6,091 nucleotides of DNA. It comes from an uncultured Planctomycetaceae bacterium. Its GTDB lineage: Bacteria > Planctomycetota > Planctomycetia > Planctomycetales > Planctomycetaceae. The translations under genes were made by a program, and so were the position numbers. The DNA is taken from NCBI GenBank assembly GCA_903921605.1, contig CAIXQV010000247.1, positions 1 to 6,091 on the forward strand, given 5' to 3'. Positions 1 to 6,091 of this stretch are shown here, piece by piece. The notes under the pieces are model-generated. The model ran no database searches, was not told where the DNA came from, and was given only the letters and a program-made list of their open reading frames with translations. Positions within the stretch are counted from its first letter, which is position 1; each line of letters begins with the position of its first letter.

Positions 1-1
1 G

Positions 2-2740
2 GAAATTAAATCGCCTACGCTTCCGGTTTTTGGGTTCACTGCCTAGAACGCTAGCCGTCATCAGACTTGCAATGCCAGCGACAATCCACCATCCGTTCGC
101 ACGTTCCTCCGTTTCCGCAGGCTGGCTCCAATTGGCGGCGTGCATCGTCGGTTGCTCAAACGCAACCGCGACAGGTGTGTCTGCCACGAAGCACACTCGC
201 TGCACTCCGACACCATCCAGAAATTCGTCCGCCACATCGAAACGACTATTCAGGACAGGCAGGAGACTGGACGATCGCGTGGAGATTGGTGAATCACTAA
301 GAACCGATCGACCGGGAGAAAATGCTCGACTAATTCCAAGATTGATACTTCGTCCAACCGCACTTCCGATTGCATTGCTTTCGAACGATGTTTGCAAATC
401 CTTTCCGAGGTAAAGGGTGTCGAACGCTGTCCCAGCTCCGACGTCAACCGAATACTCCAATGCTTGTCGCGTCAGAAACTCGGCTGACTCTCGCGAGACA
501 GTTCGGCCGAAAACGGAAGTTCCAAGTTTCCCGACCCACTTCGCCTTATTTCCAAATCCTGCGGTCACAAGGTTGATGCCGAAATTCTTGGCAAAGTTTG
601 CACCCCAGGAAAACTCAGCTTCTTCTGAGGCTGTCCCGAACAGAGTCACGAAGCTGTACTCCGCGACTGTGTCAACGCCTGCCATGAAGCCTGACCAACC
701 AACGTACGCGAGGCTCAGTAGCTCGCGTCCATCAGGGTCAATTGCATTTGTCGGGCTGTTGCCGACGTAACGATAGAAGTTAGTGTCGCCGCTGGCGAAT
801 CCGAGGGGGTCTTCGCTTAGGAAGCGGCCGGTGGATTCGTCGTACCAGCGAGCTTTCATGTCTGTCAGGCCGGTCGCGTCGTCTTTGTGATGACCGGCCC
901 AGTATGACGGAGCGGCATTCAGAAACGGGAAGCTGAGATCATCAAGGGCAAGATCGCTCGAATTTTCTTCCCCGAACTCGCCGAAGTTCCTGTGGATGAC
1001 TCGCCATTCGTTATTCGGTGAATCGAACCAGCCGTAAGTCCGCACAGTGCCAGCCGTGTCGCCGAACGCCCAAACGGTGGCCATCTCACCGGTACCGGTC
1101 GAATTTGTGCGTTGTTCGATCGATTCGATCTCATTGATCCCGGCCCCGTAGAACCACGAAACCGGCGATTCACCTGCGGCAGGCGTGCCGAAGCCATATT
1201 CCAGAACCGTGCTCAGACCGTCATGCACGTAAACTCGATCGGCCGCACCGCTCAGGGCGTCATGCCGGAACGTTTTCCGTCCCGCATAGTCATAGCCCAT
1301 CGAAACGTCCGTCACGACATCTCCCGCCGCATCCTTTGCCACGACCTGCAATAAACGCCCCTTGATATCCCAACCATAATTCACTTCAGCTTCATGAGGC
1401 GTCAACTTGATTCCATCCAAGGCAATGGCCTTTGTGGGATCATTGCCGGTTCGTATCAATGTCAAGGTGACCGAACCCCACTCGTCGACTATGACTGTTC
1501 CCAAATTCTGCCAGAGTACACCGTCCAACAGAGTTGTCGGAGCCTGCGAAAAATCAACTGGCAGGCCAGAAAGGCTACCAGTGCCACCGGCCGCTGTCGA
1601 CCCATCTACAGGAGTTTGCCAGGTCATCCAGACGTCGTAGGTGCCGGGAGACATATCGGCAAACACGGTATCGATCTGAGCATCAGTATCGAAGCTAACA
1701 AGCTGATCGGCTGGTGCTGAGCCGGTGTTAGGACGTCGATAGCGGCCCGATTGAGTTGTCCAGGTGCCCGCGACAACTCGCAGGCCAAGGCTTGCATCAT
1801 CAGTGTTATCCGGGTTATCGAAGTTCCTCGTAACATGACTGGTCTTTTGAATCAATCGCCCTTCATTGTCGTATCTGTAGTTGTACAGACTGTCCGAGTA
1901 GAGTCGATTGGCTTTACCGATCACGGAGTCCTTGTCTGCAAGGCGATTCCCGTTCGAATCCGTATTGTATGGAGTCACGTTTGTGTCTTCTGTCACGGAC
2001 TCCAACTGCCCTGCCGCGTCGTACTGGAACGTACGAAGACTGTTGATCAGTGTTTGAGGATTGAGCGTATCGCCTGTCCTCTGGATGATTCCTCGCTGTG
2101 TGAGTTTGCCGGCGGAATCAAACACCATCGAATAACTGGCAAGAGCGAGAACAGAAGCGTTGTTTTGTCGATGTTCAATCGAGGTGTTTCGGCCCATGTC
2201 GTCGTAGCCGTACACGGTATATCCGTGAGCGTCTGGCGACAGATAGCCAGCGTTTCCGTATCGCTGTACGTTCGCACGCTGTCCATCGGCCAAGTATTCA
2301 TATTTTACAGAACTGTTGTCCGGTGTATCTCCATTGGCGTTCCAGAAGCTCTTTGCCTCGGGGGTTGATTCGTAGAATCTGGAAATGCCACGAATGAGAC
2401 CTCGATTGTCTGTCTCATAAGATGTGGTCCAGAGTGGCGTGAGCCCAATGCCACCCACCGCAAGCGTTACATCTTCACGTTGTCCGTTGGCATGCCAGCT
2501 TGTGTTCCATTGAACCTGGGAGATATTTGACTGGAAACTACTAACTTGTGAAGACTGAACCTGTCGTCCTAGCCTGTCATAAATATTGTCCACGCCAGAT
2601 TCGAAGTAATCTGTGGCCCCCCGATTCAGGTCTTCGTTCACATCCAGAGCGTCACCCGCGGCGTTTAGGTTAATCACATTGGAGTAGTTCCAGGCCCGGC
2701 TGATACCAGAAGTATCCAGTTCCAAGTATGAGGAGGTCTC
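2..2740 (-). CDS. RHS/YD-repeat protein, N-terminus lost, C-terminus runs off the window
   Basis: The minus strand is open without a stop or frameshift for 913 codons. Counting from 2740, YD-type repeats are visible (IYDRLGRQ, GYDDMGRN, FQYDAAGQ, YRYDNEGR, YGWDIKGR, GYDYAGRK), and the diagnostic RHS core closing block lies at residues about 629-671 (ARWYDESTGRFLSEDPLGF, then NFYRYVGNSPTNAIDPDG). In the RHS family these repeats build a hollow beta cocoon around a variable C-terminal module. Here residues 672-849 are a helical, glycine-rich region, followed by CFVADTPV at about 850, which resembles the first strand of a Hint (autoprocessing) domain, and a membrane helix at about 883-901 with a KNRKRRRF tail. 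No credible start codon or signal peptide exists; homology stops at a REP-like hairpin at 2741, so the 5' part was probably removed by the adjacent element. Family assignment is firm. Whether the remnant is expressed, and whether the tail is a toxin or a surface anchor, is unknown. Confidence 0.9.
1385..1825 (-). other. golvesin-like beta domain nested inside the RHS protein
   Basis: Between two YD repeats (YRYDNEGRLIQKT at residues about 288-300 and YGWDIKGRLLQVV after about 454) there are about 145 residues with no YD pattern. They contain GTWTTQSGRYRRP, then MSPGTYDVWMTWQTP, then LWQNLGTVIVDEWGSVTLTL and a closing AIALDGIKLTP. That order (W at the start of a strand, PGTYxVWxTW, WxxLGTxxV, then an I/V-A-D/L-G/A-I/V-R/K-L end) is the pattern of golvesin C-terminal-like beta-sandwich domains, which often accompany carbohydrate-active or surface proteins. 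I infer a ligand-binding or spacer role on the outside of the RHS shell. The identification is from motif memory, not a profile search. Confidence 0.6.
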
Positions 2741-2761
2741 GGCACAAGAGTGCCACCCACC
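2741..2761 (-). repeat. REP-like unit: G/T-rich guide followed by hairpin (left end of copy A)
   Basis: Read on the minus strand this is GGTGGGT followed by GGCAC-TCTT-GTGCC, a five-pair stem with a four-base loop. This matches the architecture of REP sequences mobilised by RAYTs: a short conserved G/T-rich tetranucleotide (GTAG in enterobacteria, GTGG-like here) directly 5' of a palindrome. It sits at the boundary between RHS coding sequence and the transposase element. Only one complete copy is visible in the window, so the assignment depends on its position and shape. Confidence 0.5.
2749..2761 (+). repeat. left arm of 13-bp inverted repeat of copy A
   Basis: AGTGCCACCCACC, an exact reverse complement of 3961-3973. 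It overlaps the second arm of the left hairpin. Confidence 0.75.
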
Positions 2762-2764
2762 TAA

Positions 2765-2793
2765 TTGACGGAAGTGTAACTGGTGGCTAAGCT
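2765..2793 (+). promoter_or_regulatory. possible promoter of transposase A
   Basis: TTGACG at 2765-2770 resembles a sigma-70 -35 box; 17 bases later lies a weak -10 candidate, TAAGCT. The argument for it is comparative: the same TTGACGGAA block occurs upstream of the second transposase, where 17 bases on there is CAGAAT. The conserved block could equally be an end-recognition sequence for the transposase. Confidence 0.2.
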
Positions 2794-2846
2794 TCCGCAA
2801 GAGGGACTGCCGGTTGGGCCATGGGAATATCAGTCTTTGAATGAAC

Positions 2847-2853
2847 AAAGGAG
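2847..2853 (+). promoter_or_regulatory. ribosome binding site of transposase A
   Basis: AAAGGAG, six bases before the ATG at 2860. It supports that start, which also matches the start chosen for the paralogue by alignment (both begin MPRV). Confidence 0.75.
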
Positions 2854-2859
2854 CGGGCG

Positions 2860-3909
2860 ATGCCTCGTGTAAAACGAACAGAGATTTGTGCGGAGGATGA
2901 AATTCAGGCGTTTCACCTGATCAATCGGTGCGTGCGACGTACGTTTCTCTGTGGAAAGGATCGACGTTCCGGAAAAGATTACTCTCACCGCAAGGAGTGG
3001 ATTCGGGAACGGCTGGAAGAACTGGCCGGAATCTTTTCCCTCGATATTCTTGGTTTTGCGGTGCTCAGTAATCATCTGCATGTGGTCGTCAGGACTCGGC
3101 CAGATATTGTAAAGGCCTGGTCGGATGATGAGGTGGCTCTGCGGTGGTGGCGATTGTTTCCTCAGCGACGAAACAAAAACGGATCGCCCGCAGAGCCAAC
3201 GGAATTCGAGCTCAATGCCATTCGCAACGACACCAGCGGACTGAAGGAAAAACGGCGTCGGCTGAAGGATATTTCGTGGTTCATGCGTTGTCTGGCTGAA
3301 CCAATTGCGCGACGAGGGAATAAGGACGACCGTGTTTCCGGGAGATTTTGGGAAGGTAGATTTCGTGCTCAGATTTTACTCGATGAAACAGCCATTGCGG
3401 CCTGCATGGCGTATGTGGATCTGAATCCCATTCGGGCCGGCATCGCGTCAACACCTGAGACCAGTGACTTCACAAGTGTGAAGGAACGGATTGAGGACCG
3501 GGCGACTGCCGCTGAGGTGTCGACGGCCGATGCTCAGGACGTTCGGATCGAGCATGGCGAGAAAGCCGGCTGGCTGGCTCCCATCGCCCTGGATCCGCCT
3601 CGGAAGAAAGTGCGAGAGAAGATTACATCGCGGCGAGCCAGCAACAAAGGCTGTCTGTCAATGACTCTCAATCAGTATCTGCAACTGCTGGACTGGACAG
3701 GCCGTCAGATCCGGAGAGACAAAGTCGGTGTCATTCCAAAGGAGTGTGCACCGATCCTTGAGCGTCTGGAGTGCAGTGCCGAGACGTGGGTTGATTTCGT
3801 CAGAAACTTTCGAAAACGCTTCCGCAATGAAGCGGGCCTTGCCCCGTCTCGCAATGCCTTCCGTACGACTCGCCGCGAATCGCGAGCTTCCGTGAAAGCT
3901 TCGTCCTGA
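2860..3909 (+). CDS. REP-associated tyrosine transposase (IS200-like Y1 family), copy A
   Basis: This 349-aa protein is an HUH single-strand DNA endonuclease of the Y1 transposase superfamily. The HUH pair is H72 and H74 in SNHLHVVVRT, and the probable nucleophile is Y185 in AYVDLNPIRAGIA, the position corresponding to the YI-x-NPxRAG motif of RAYTs. Such enzymes nick REP hairpins and form a 5'-phosphotyrosine link. Between HUH and Tyr there is a long charged insert (about 85-140). After Tyr a C-terminal extension of about 150 residues contains DPPRKKVREK, ASNKGCL, QYLQLLDWTGRQ and FRKRF, probably DNA contacting; the protein is therefore much longer than minimal 130-180 aa Y1 transposases. 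It is intact, has a good ribosome site and lies alone between inverted repeats. The family is clear; activity in trans on REP units is inferred. Confidence 0.92.
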   Translation: MPRVKRTEICAEDEIQAFHLINRCVRRTFLCGKDRRSGKDYSHRKEWIRERLEELAGIFSLDILGFAVLSNHLHVVVRTRPDIVKAWSDDEVALRWWRLFPQRRNKNGSPAEPTEFELNAIRNDTSGLKEKRRRLKDISWFMRCLAEPIARRGNKDDRVSGRFWEGRFRAQILLDETAIAACMAYVDLNPIRAGIASTPETSDFTSVKERIEDRATAAEVSTADAQDVRIEHGEKAGWLAPIALDPPRKKVREKITSRRASNKGCLSMTLNQYLQLLDWTGRQIRRDKVGVIPKECAPILERLECSAETWVDFVRNFRKRFRNEAGLAPSRNAFRTTRRESRASVKASS

Positions 3910-3913
3910 AGCT
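3897..3913 (+). other. small hairpin over the stop codon of transposase A
   Basis: AGCTTC, five-base loop GTCCT, GAAGCT: a perfect six-pair stem that includes the TGA stop. No T-run follows, so it is at best a weak transcription terminator and may be chance. Confidence 0.2.
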
Positions 3914-4012
3914 AACAGGTTTAATGCAAGTCGTTTGCCTATCTTGGTTTATTGCTAAAGGGTGGGTGGCACTGAATTCGATCCGAATCTGGATTACCGC
4001 TTGGACTCAGCA
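3910..4012. other. short junction between the two convergent transposases
   Basis: These 103 bases between the two stop codons hold an AT-richer stretch (3914-3960), the right inverted-repeat arm of copy A (3961-3973) and 39 bases of unclear origin with a five-pair hairpin (ATTCG-ATC-CGAAT, 3976-3988). I see no gene and no strong bidirectional terminator. Confidence 0.6.
3961..3973 (+). repeat. right arm of 13-bp inverted repeat of copy A
   Basis: GGTGGGTGGCACT, the exact reverse complement of 2749-2761. It repeats the G/T-rich guide and the first hairpin arm GGCAC of the left REP-like unit, but the second arm GTGCC does not follow, so this unit appears cut off at about 3973. Confidence 0.7.
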
Positions 4013-5056
4013 TCACTCCTGCGCGGCGATTCGATGGGAGCGGCGGCGGGAGGAGATGGACTGCAGAGTCGTCGGAAGTCCGATCTCGACTCGGAAGCGT
4101 TTTCGAAAATTCTTGACCAGATCTACCCAGCTCTCCGAACTGCACTGCAGTCGCTCCAGTATCGGGTCCAGACCCGTCGGAATGGAGCCCCGCTTGTCAG
4201 TTCGCAACTGACGTCCCGTCCAGTCCATCAATTGCAGATATTGATCGAGCGACATCATCAGGCAGCCCTTGTTCGACGCTCGCCGGGAATTGGTTTTCTC
4301 CCGGACCTTTTTCCGAGGCGGATCGAGAGGAACAGGGGCCAACCAGCCAGCGTTCCGCCCATGCTCGATGCGGACATCCTGAGCGTCGGCCGATGATAAA
4401 TCACCAGCCAACTGGCGGTCCGCCACGCGATCTCTCACGCTGGTGAAATCACTGGCCTCCGGAGTCTTCGCGATGCCCGCCCGAATCGGATTCAGGTCCA
4501 CATAAACCATACAGGCCGCAATCGCCGTTTCATCCAGAAGCGGCTGAGCCTTGAAACGGCCCTCCCAGAAATGCCCAGTCACCTTTTCTTCCTTGTTGCC
4601 CAGTCGAGCAATCGGCTCAGCAAGACACTTCATGAACCAGGATACATTCGACAGACGCTTTCGCTTTTCCTTCAGGCCTGACAGGTCATTGCGAATCTGA
4701 TTCAGCTCGAATTCGGTCGGTTCCTCCGGAGAGCGATCCTTCCTCCGCCGCTGAGGAAACAGATTCCACCACCGAAGAGCCACCTCTTCATCCGACCACG
4801 TTCTGACAAGATCGGGCCGCGTGCGAGCCACCACATGCAGGTGGTTACTCATGATCGCAAAGCTGAGCACATCCACGGCAAAAATCCCCGCCAGAACTTC
4901 CAGCCGGTCGCGAATCCACTGCTTGCGATGTGAATAATCTCGGCCCGTTTCTTCATCCCGCCCACACAAATACGTTCGACGCACGCAGCGATTCACCAGA
5001 TGAAACACCTGAATTTCATCGTCCGCAAAGATCTCCCCCCGATTCACTCGTGGCAT
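4013..5056 (-). CDS. REP-associated tyrosine transposase (IS200-like Y1 family), copy B
   Basis: This 347-aa paralogue of the plus-strand transposase aligns without gaps for about 330 residues with about 74% identity by hand count. The catalytic elements are kept: H72 and H74 in SNHLHVVART and Y185 in VYVDLNPIRAGIA, plus the C-terminal DPPRKKVREK, ASNKGCL and QYLQLMDWTGRQ blocks. The two proteins differ mainly at residues 211-220 and after 330. The frame stays open upstream to a TTG at 5101, but the ATG at 5056 is preferred because it matches the MPRV start of the paralogue and has GGGAG eight bases upstream. It reads toward copy A, so the two genes converge with 103 bp between stops. The open frame suggests it is or was recently functional. 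Confidence 0.9.
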   Translation of the reverse strand: MPRVNRGEIFADDEIQVFHLVNRCVRRTYLCGRDEETGRDYSHRKQWIRDRLEVLAGIFAVDVLSFAIMSNHLHVVARTRPDLVRTWSDEEVALRWWNLFPQRRRKDRSPEEPTEFELNQIRNDLSGLKEKRKRLSNVSWFMKCLAEPIARLGNKEEKVTGHFWEGRFKAQPLLDETAIAACMVYVDLNPIRAGIAKTPEASDFTSVRDRVADRQLAGDLSSADAQDVRIEHGRNAGWLAPVPLDPPRKKVREKTNSRRASNKGCLMMSLDQYLQLMDWTGRQLRTDKRGSIPTGLDPILERLQCSSESWVDLVKNFRKRFRVEIGLPTTLQSISSRRRSHRIAAQE

Positions 5057-5064
5057 CGTTGTTA

Positions 5065-5069
5065 CTCCC
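5065..5069 (-). promoter_or_regulatory. ribosome binding site of transposase B
   Basis: GGGAG on the minus strand, eight bases before the ATG at 5056. It decides the start in favour of 5056 over the upstream in-frame TTG at 5101. Confidence 0.6.
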
Positions 5070-5109
5070 GTCAAACGCAAAGAACACTGCGGAATCTCCA
5101 AGGAACCGC

Positions 5110-5138
5110 ATTCTGACGCCCCAAACCCTTTCCGTCAA
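5110..5138 (-). promoter_or_regulatory. possible promoter of transposase B
   Basis: TTGACG (minus strand, 5138-5133) is followed after 17 bases by CAGAAT (5115-5110), which matches four of six -10 consensus positions. It is the counterpart of the similarly spaced pair upstream of copy A. The block overlaps the terminal hairpin, so an end-recognition role is as likely. Confidence 0.25.
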
Positions 5139-5152
5139 GTGCATGGCACTTG
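5136..5152. repeat. terminal hairpin of copy B
   Basis: CAAGTGC-ATG-GCACTTG is a perfect seven-pair stem with a three-base loop at the outer end of the element, at its border with the DUF1559 remnant. It contains the same TGGCACT word as the inverted repeat of copy A. Confidence 0.6.
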
Positions 5153-5557
5153 TGTTCTGGCACTTCCAATACCCTCTTCGTGGGTGAACGGCACGGATTC
5201 AATACCTCTGATAGGGTACTCAAAGATTATCATGTCCGCACTCTTTGGGGTTACTGTCAGCATCCGTATTACGCAATGAGCGGTGCCTATTTTCGACCCA
5301 ATCAGTGCAAGTTGGGAGTCGACCCGAGCCCAAATCCTTATTGTCGAGGTCAGATGTCCAGTTACCATTCCAATGGCATTCAGGTCCTGATGATGGACGG
5401 ATCAGTACGTTTCATCAGCGACAACATCAACAGCGGCAATCCGGCCGCGTGGGATGCCCTCCCCGACTTCTCCGATGCGAGTGCTCGCCGAGCCACCTAC
5501 GGCGTCTGGCAATCCATCTGCGACATGTCCGAAGGCAACGTCGTCGGCGATTTCTAG
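5150..5557 (+). pseudogene. DUF1559 (SBP_bac_10) protein, C-terminal remnant
   Basis: Numbering from the first in-frame TTG, the sequence has GTSNTLFVGE at residues 4-13, a Cys/Tyr-rich middle (WGYCQHPYY, CKLGV, PYCRGQ) and the family signature H-X9-DG: H73 then D83-G84 in SSYHSNGIQVLMMDGSVRF, followed by ISDNI. DUF1559 proteins are planctomycete pilin-like proteins of about 300 residues with an N-terminal prepilin cleavage site and hydrophobic helix (GFTLIELLVVIAI type); their role is poorly known, probably secreted or surface. Here that N-terminal half is absent: the frame is closed by TGA at 5114-5116 and the transposon hairpin overlaps the beginning. There is no ATG and no ribosome site, so I treat it as a beheaded gene, although gene callers may report a TTG-started CDS. 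The C-terminus is intact. Confidence 0.85.
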
Positions 5558-6091
5558 GTTTCCCACAGTACCTCAATATTGTGTTTGGACAATCCCGCCA
5601 CTCCGCCATGTCAGCTCCCGACCTCGTGAGAATCCCGGCCGCCGCTGATGCCCGCCATAAGCCAGCACCACACACAGATCAACGGCATCTCAAGAGTCGC
5701 CCTATTGATTTTCCGAATGTCCACTCCGCGGTAACCCGGTAATCAAATCACCAAGCGTTCGCAAAATGCTGTCTCAAGAGGACTCGCTACTCAGTCCCCT
5801 CGCCGACAATTGAGCCCGGGCCGCCGTCTACCCCACAGACAGAAATCCCGCTTCCGGAGTCCACGACGGACCGCCACAATCACTCATCAATCACCCGCCC
5901 CAACTCCCTCCGGTGAAACCGACCGACGCGTCGAAGCACCATGTCGTTAGCTGCTCCGGTCACATCGACTGGTGTAGCGAACGAATTGGGACGAGCGTCG
6001 CAGGTGCGATCAAATTGATCGCGGTCCGGGCACGTATTCGGGCCACGTTTCCGAGTCCCAGAATCCGGTTGATTTGACAGAATTGATGCCA
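5558..6091. other. 534 bp without a recognisable gene
   Basis: Downstream of the DUF1559 remnant I find no coding sequence with a start, ribosome site and recognisable motif, and no clear terminator for DUF1559. Open frames here are short. The longest plus-strand frame through it is the out-of-frame shadow that begins inside DUF1559. The only structured element is the palindrome at 6006-6022. At the right edge two short open frames with plausible composition run off the window, one per strand; neither can be named. Confidence 0.5.
6006..6022. repeat. perfect 17-nt palindrome
   Basis: GCGATCAA, one central base, then TTGATCGC: eight-base arms without mismatch. It could be an operator for a dimeric regulator, or a short hairpin at the end of a minus-strand gene entering from the right, since a minus-strand TGA stop falls inside it (6012-6010). 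No T-run follows in either direction. Function unknown. Confidence 0.4.

Larger units (their letters stand above)
2741..3973 (+). mobile_element. REP-type (RAYT) transposable element, copy A
   Basis: The element is bounded by a 13-bp perfect inverted repeat, AGTGCCACCCACC at 2749-2761 and its complement at 3961-3973, and contains one transposase gene between them. The left end also carries a small hairpin (2741-2754), so 2741 is taken as the outer limit; the exact edge is uncertain by several bases. RHS coding sequence stops being recognisable at the left edge. The right edge abuts only about 39 bp before the stop codon of the second transposase. IS200-like Y1 elements classically have subterminal hairpins rather than terminal inverted repeats, so the inverted repeat may be two oppositely oriented REP units flanking the gene. 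Confidence 0.65.
3974..5152 (-). mobile_element. second REP-type transposase element, copy B
   Basis: The element carries the minus-strand transposase and, upstream of it, a left end resembling that of copy A: AGTGCCA, then CAC, then TTGACGGAA. Its outer limit is set at the hairpin 5136-5152, just before recognisable DUF1559 codons begin near 5157. No separate right end is visible beyond the stop codon; the sequence runs within 39 bases into the right arm of copy A. Boundaries are therefore approximate. Confidence 0.5.

Noticed and set aside
3..130. PEP-CTERM-type sorting signal at the RHS end
   Set aside because: A membrane helix followed by basic residues is present, but no PEP motif precedes it and the frame does not stop within the window.
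417..770. 117-codon plus-strand open frame
   Set aside because: Antisense shadow of the RHS C-terminal region, including the complement of the conserved core motif; no motif of its own.
1751..2368. 205-codon plus-strand open frame
   Set aside because: It lies antisense to the RHS repeats, which have clear family motifs in the minus frame; its translation has no recognisable domain.
2741..5152. Composite transposon carrying cargo
   Set aside because: Only about 100 bp lie between the two transposase stops, with no gene; there is no cargo in the window.
5600..5690. Short minus-strand frame starting MPLICVWCWLMAGISGG
   Set aside because: Only about 25 codons, no ribosome site and no hydrophobic pattern convincing enough for a signal peptide gene.
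5245..5742. 165-codon plus-strand open frame overlapping DUF1559
   Set aside because: It overlaps the motif-bearing DUF1559 frame in another phase and has shuffled, Arg/His/Gln-rich composition; its extension past 5557 shows no motif.
5924..5933. 10-bp palindrome CGACGCGTCG
   Set aside because: Short and made of common CG-rich words; expected by chance in DNA of this composition.

Overview
The window most likely comes from a planctomycete chromosome. Three things point there: a DUF1559 protein tail with the H-X9-DG motif that is typical of (and hugely expanded in) Planctomycetes, a giant RHS/YD-repeat protein with a nested golvesin-like domain and a Hint-like Cys motif followed by a membrane segment, and two long REP-associated tyrosine transposases of a type common in that phylum. 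This assignment rests on protein families; no rRNA or housekeeping marker is present.

Layout. Positions 2-2740 (minus strand) are one uninterrupted 913-codon reading frame encoding the C-terminal part of an RHS protein: YD repeats, a golvesin-like beta domain inserted between them, the RHS core closing motif, a helical variable tail, a CFVADTPV motif and a transmembrane helix with a basic tail at the window edge. Positions 2741-3973 look like one REP-type element with a 349-aa HUH/Y1 transposase on the plus strand. Positions about 3974-5152 hold a second, diverged element with a 347-aa transposase on the minus strand, tail to tail with the first. By hand count the two proteins are about 74% identical over 330 gap-free positions. 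Positions 5150-5557 (plus) are the C-terminal part of a DUF1559 protein whose N-terminal pilin-like half is missing. Positions 5558-6091 contain no gene I can support, only a perfect 17-nt palindrome and short open frames at the right edge.

The main story is a mobile-element island between two genes that have both lost their 5' ends. RHS is transcribed leftward and DUF1559 rightward, so their missing heads would both have lain in the interval now occupied by the transposases. The element ends carry hairpins and a shared TGGCACT/AGTGCCA word, a 13-bp inverted repeat and a shared TTGACGGAA block. These let the boundaries be placed to within a few bases and suggest a deletion or replacement after insertion. 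I see no CRISPR array, RNA gene, phage module or clearly new defence system.
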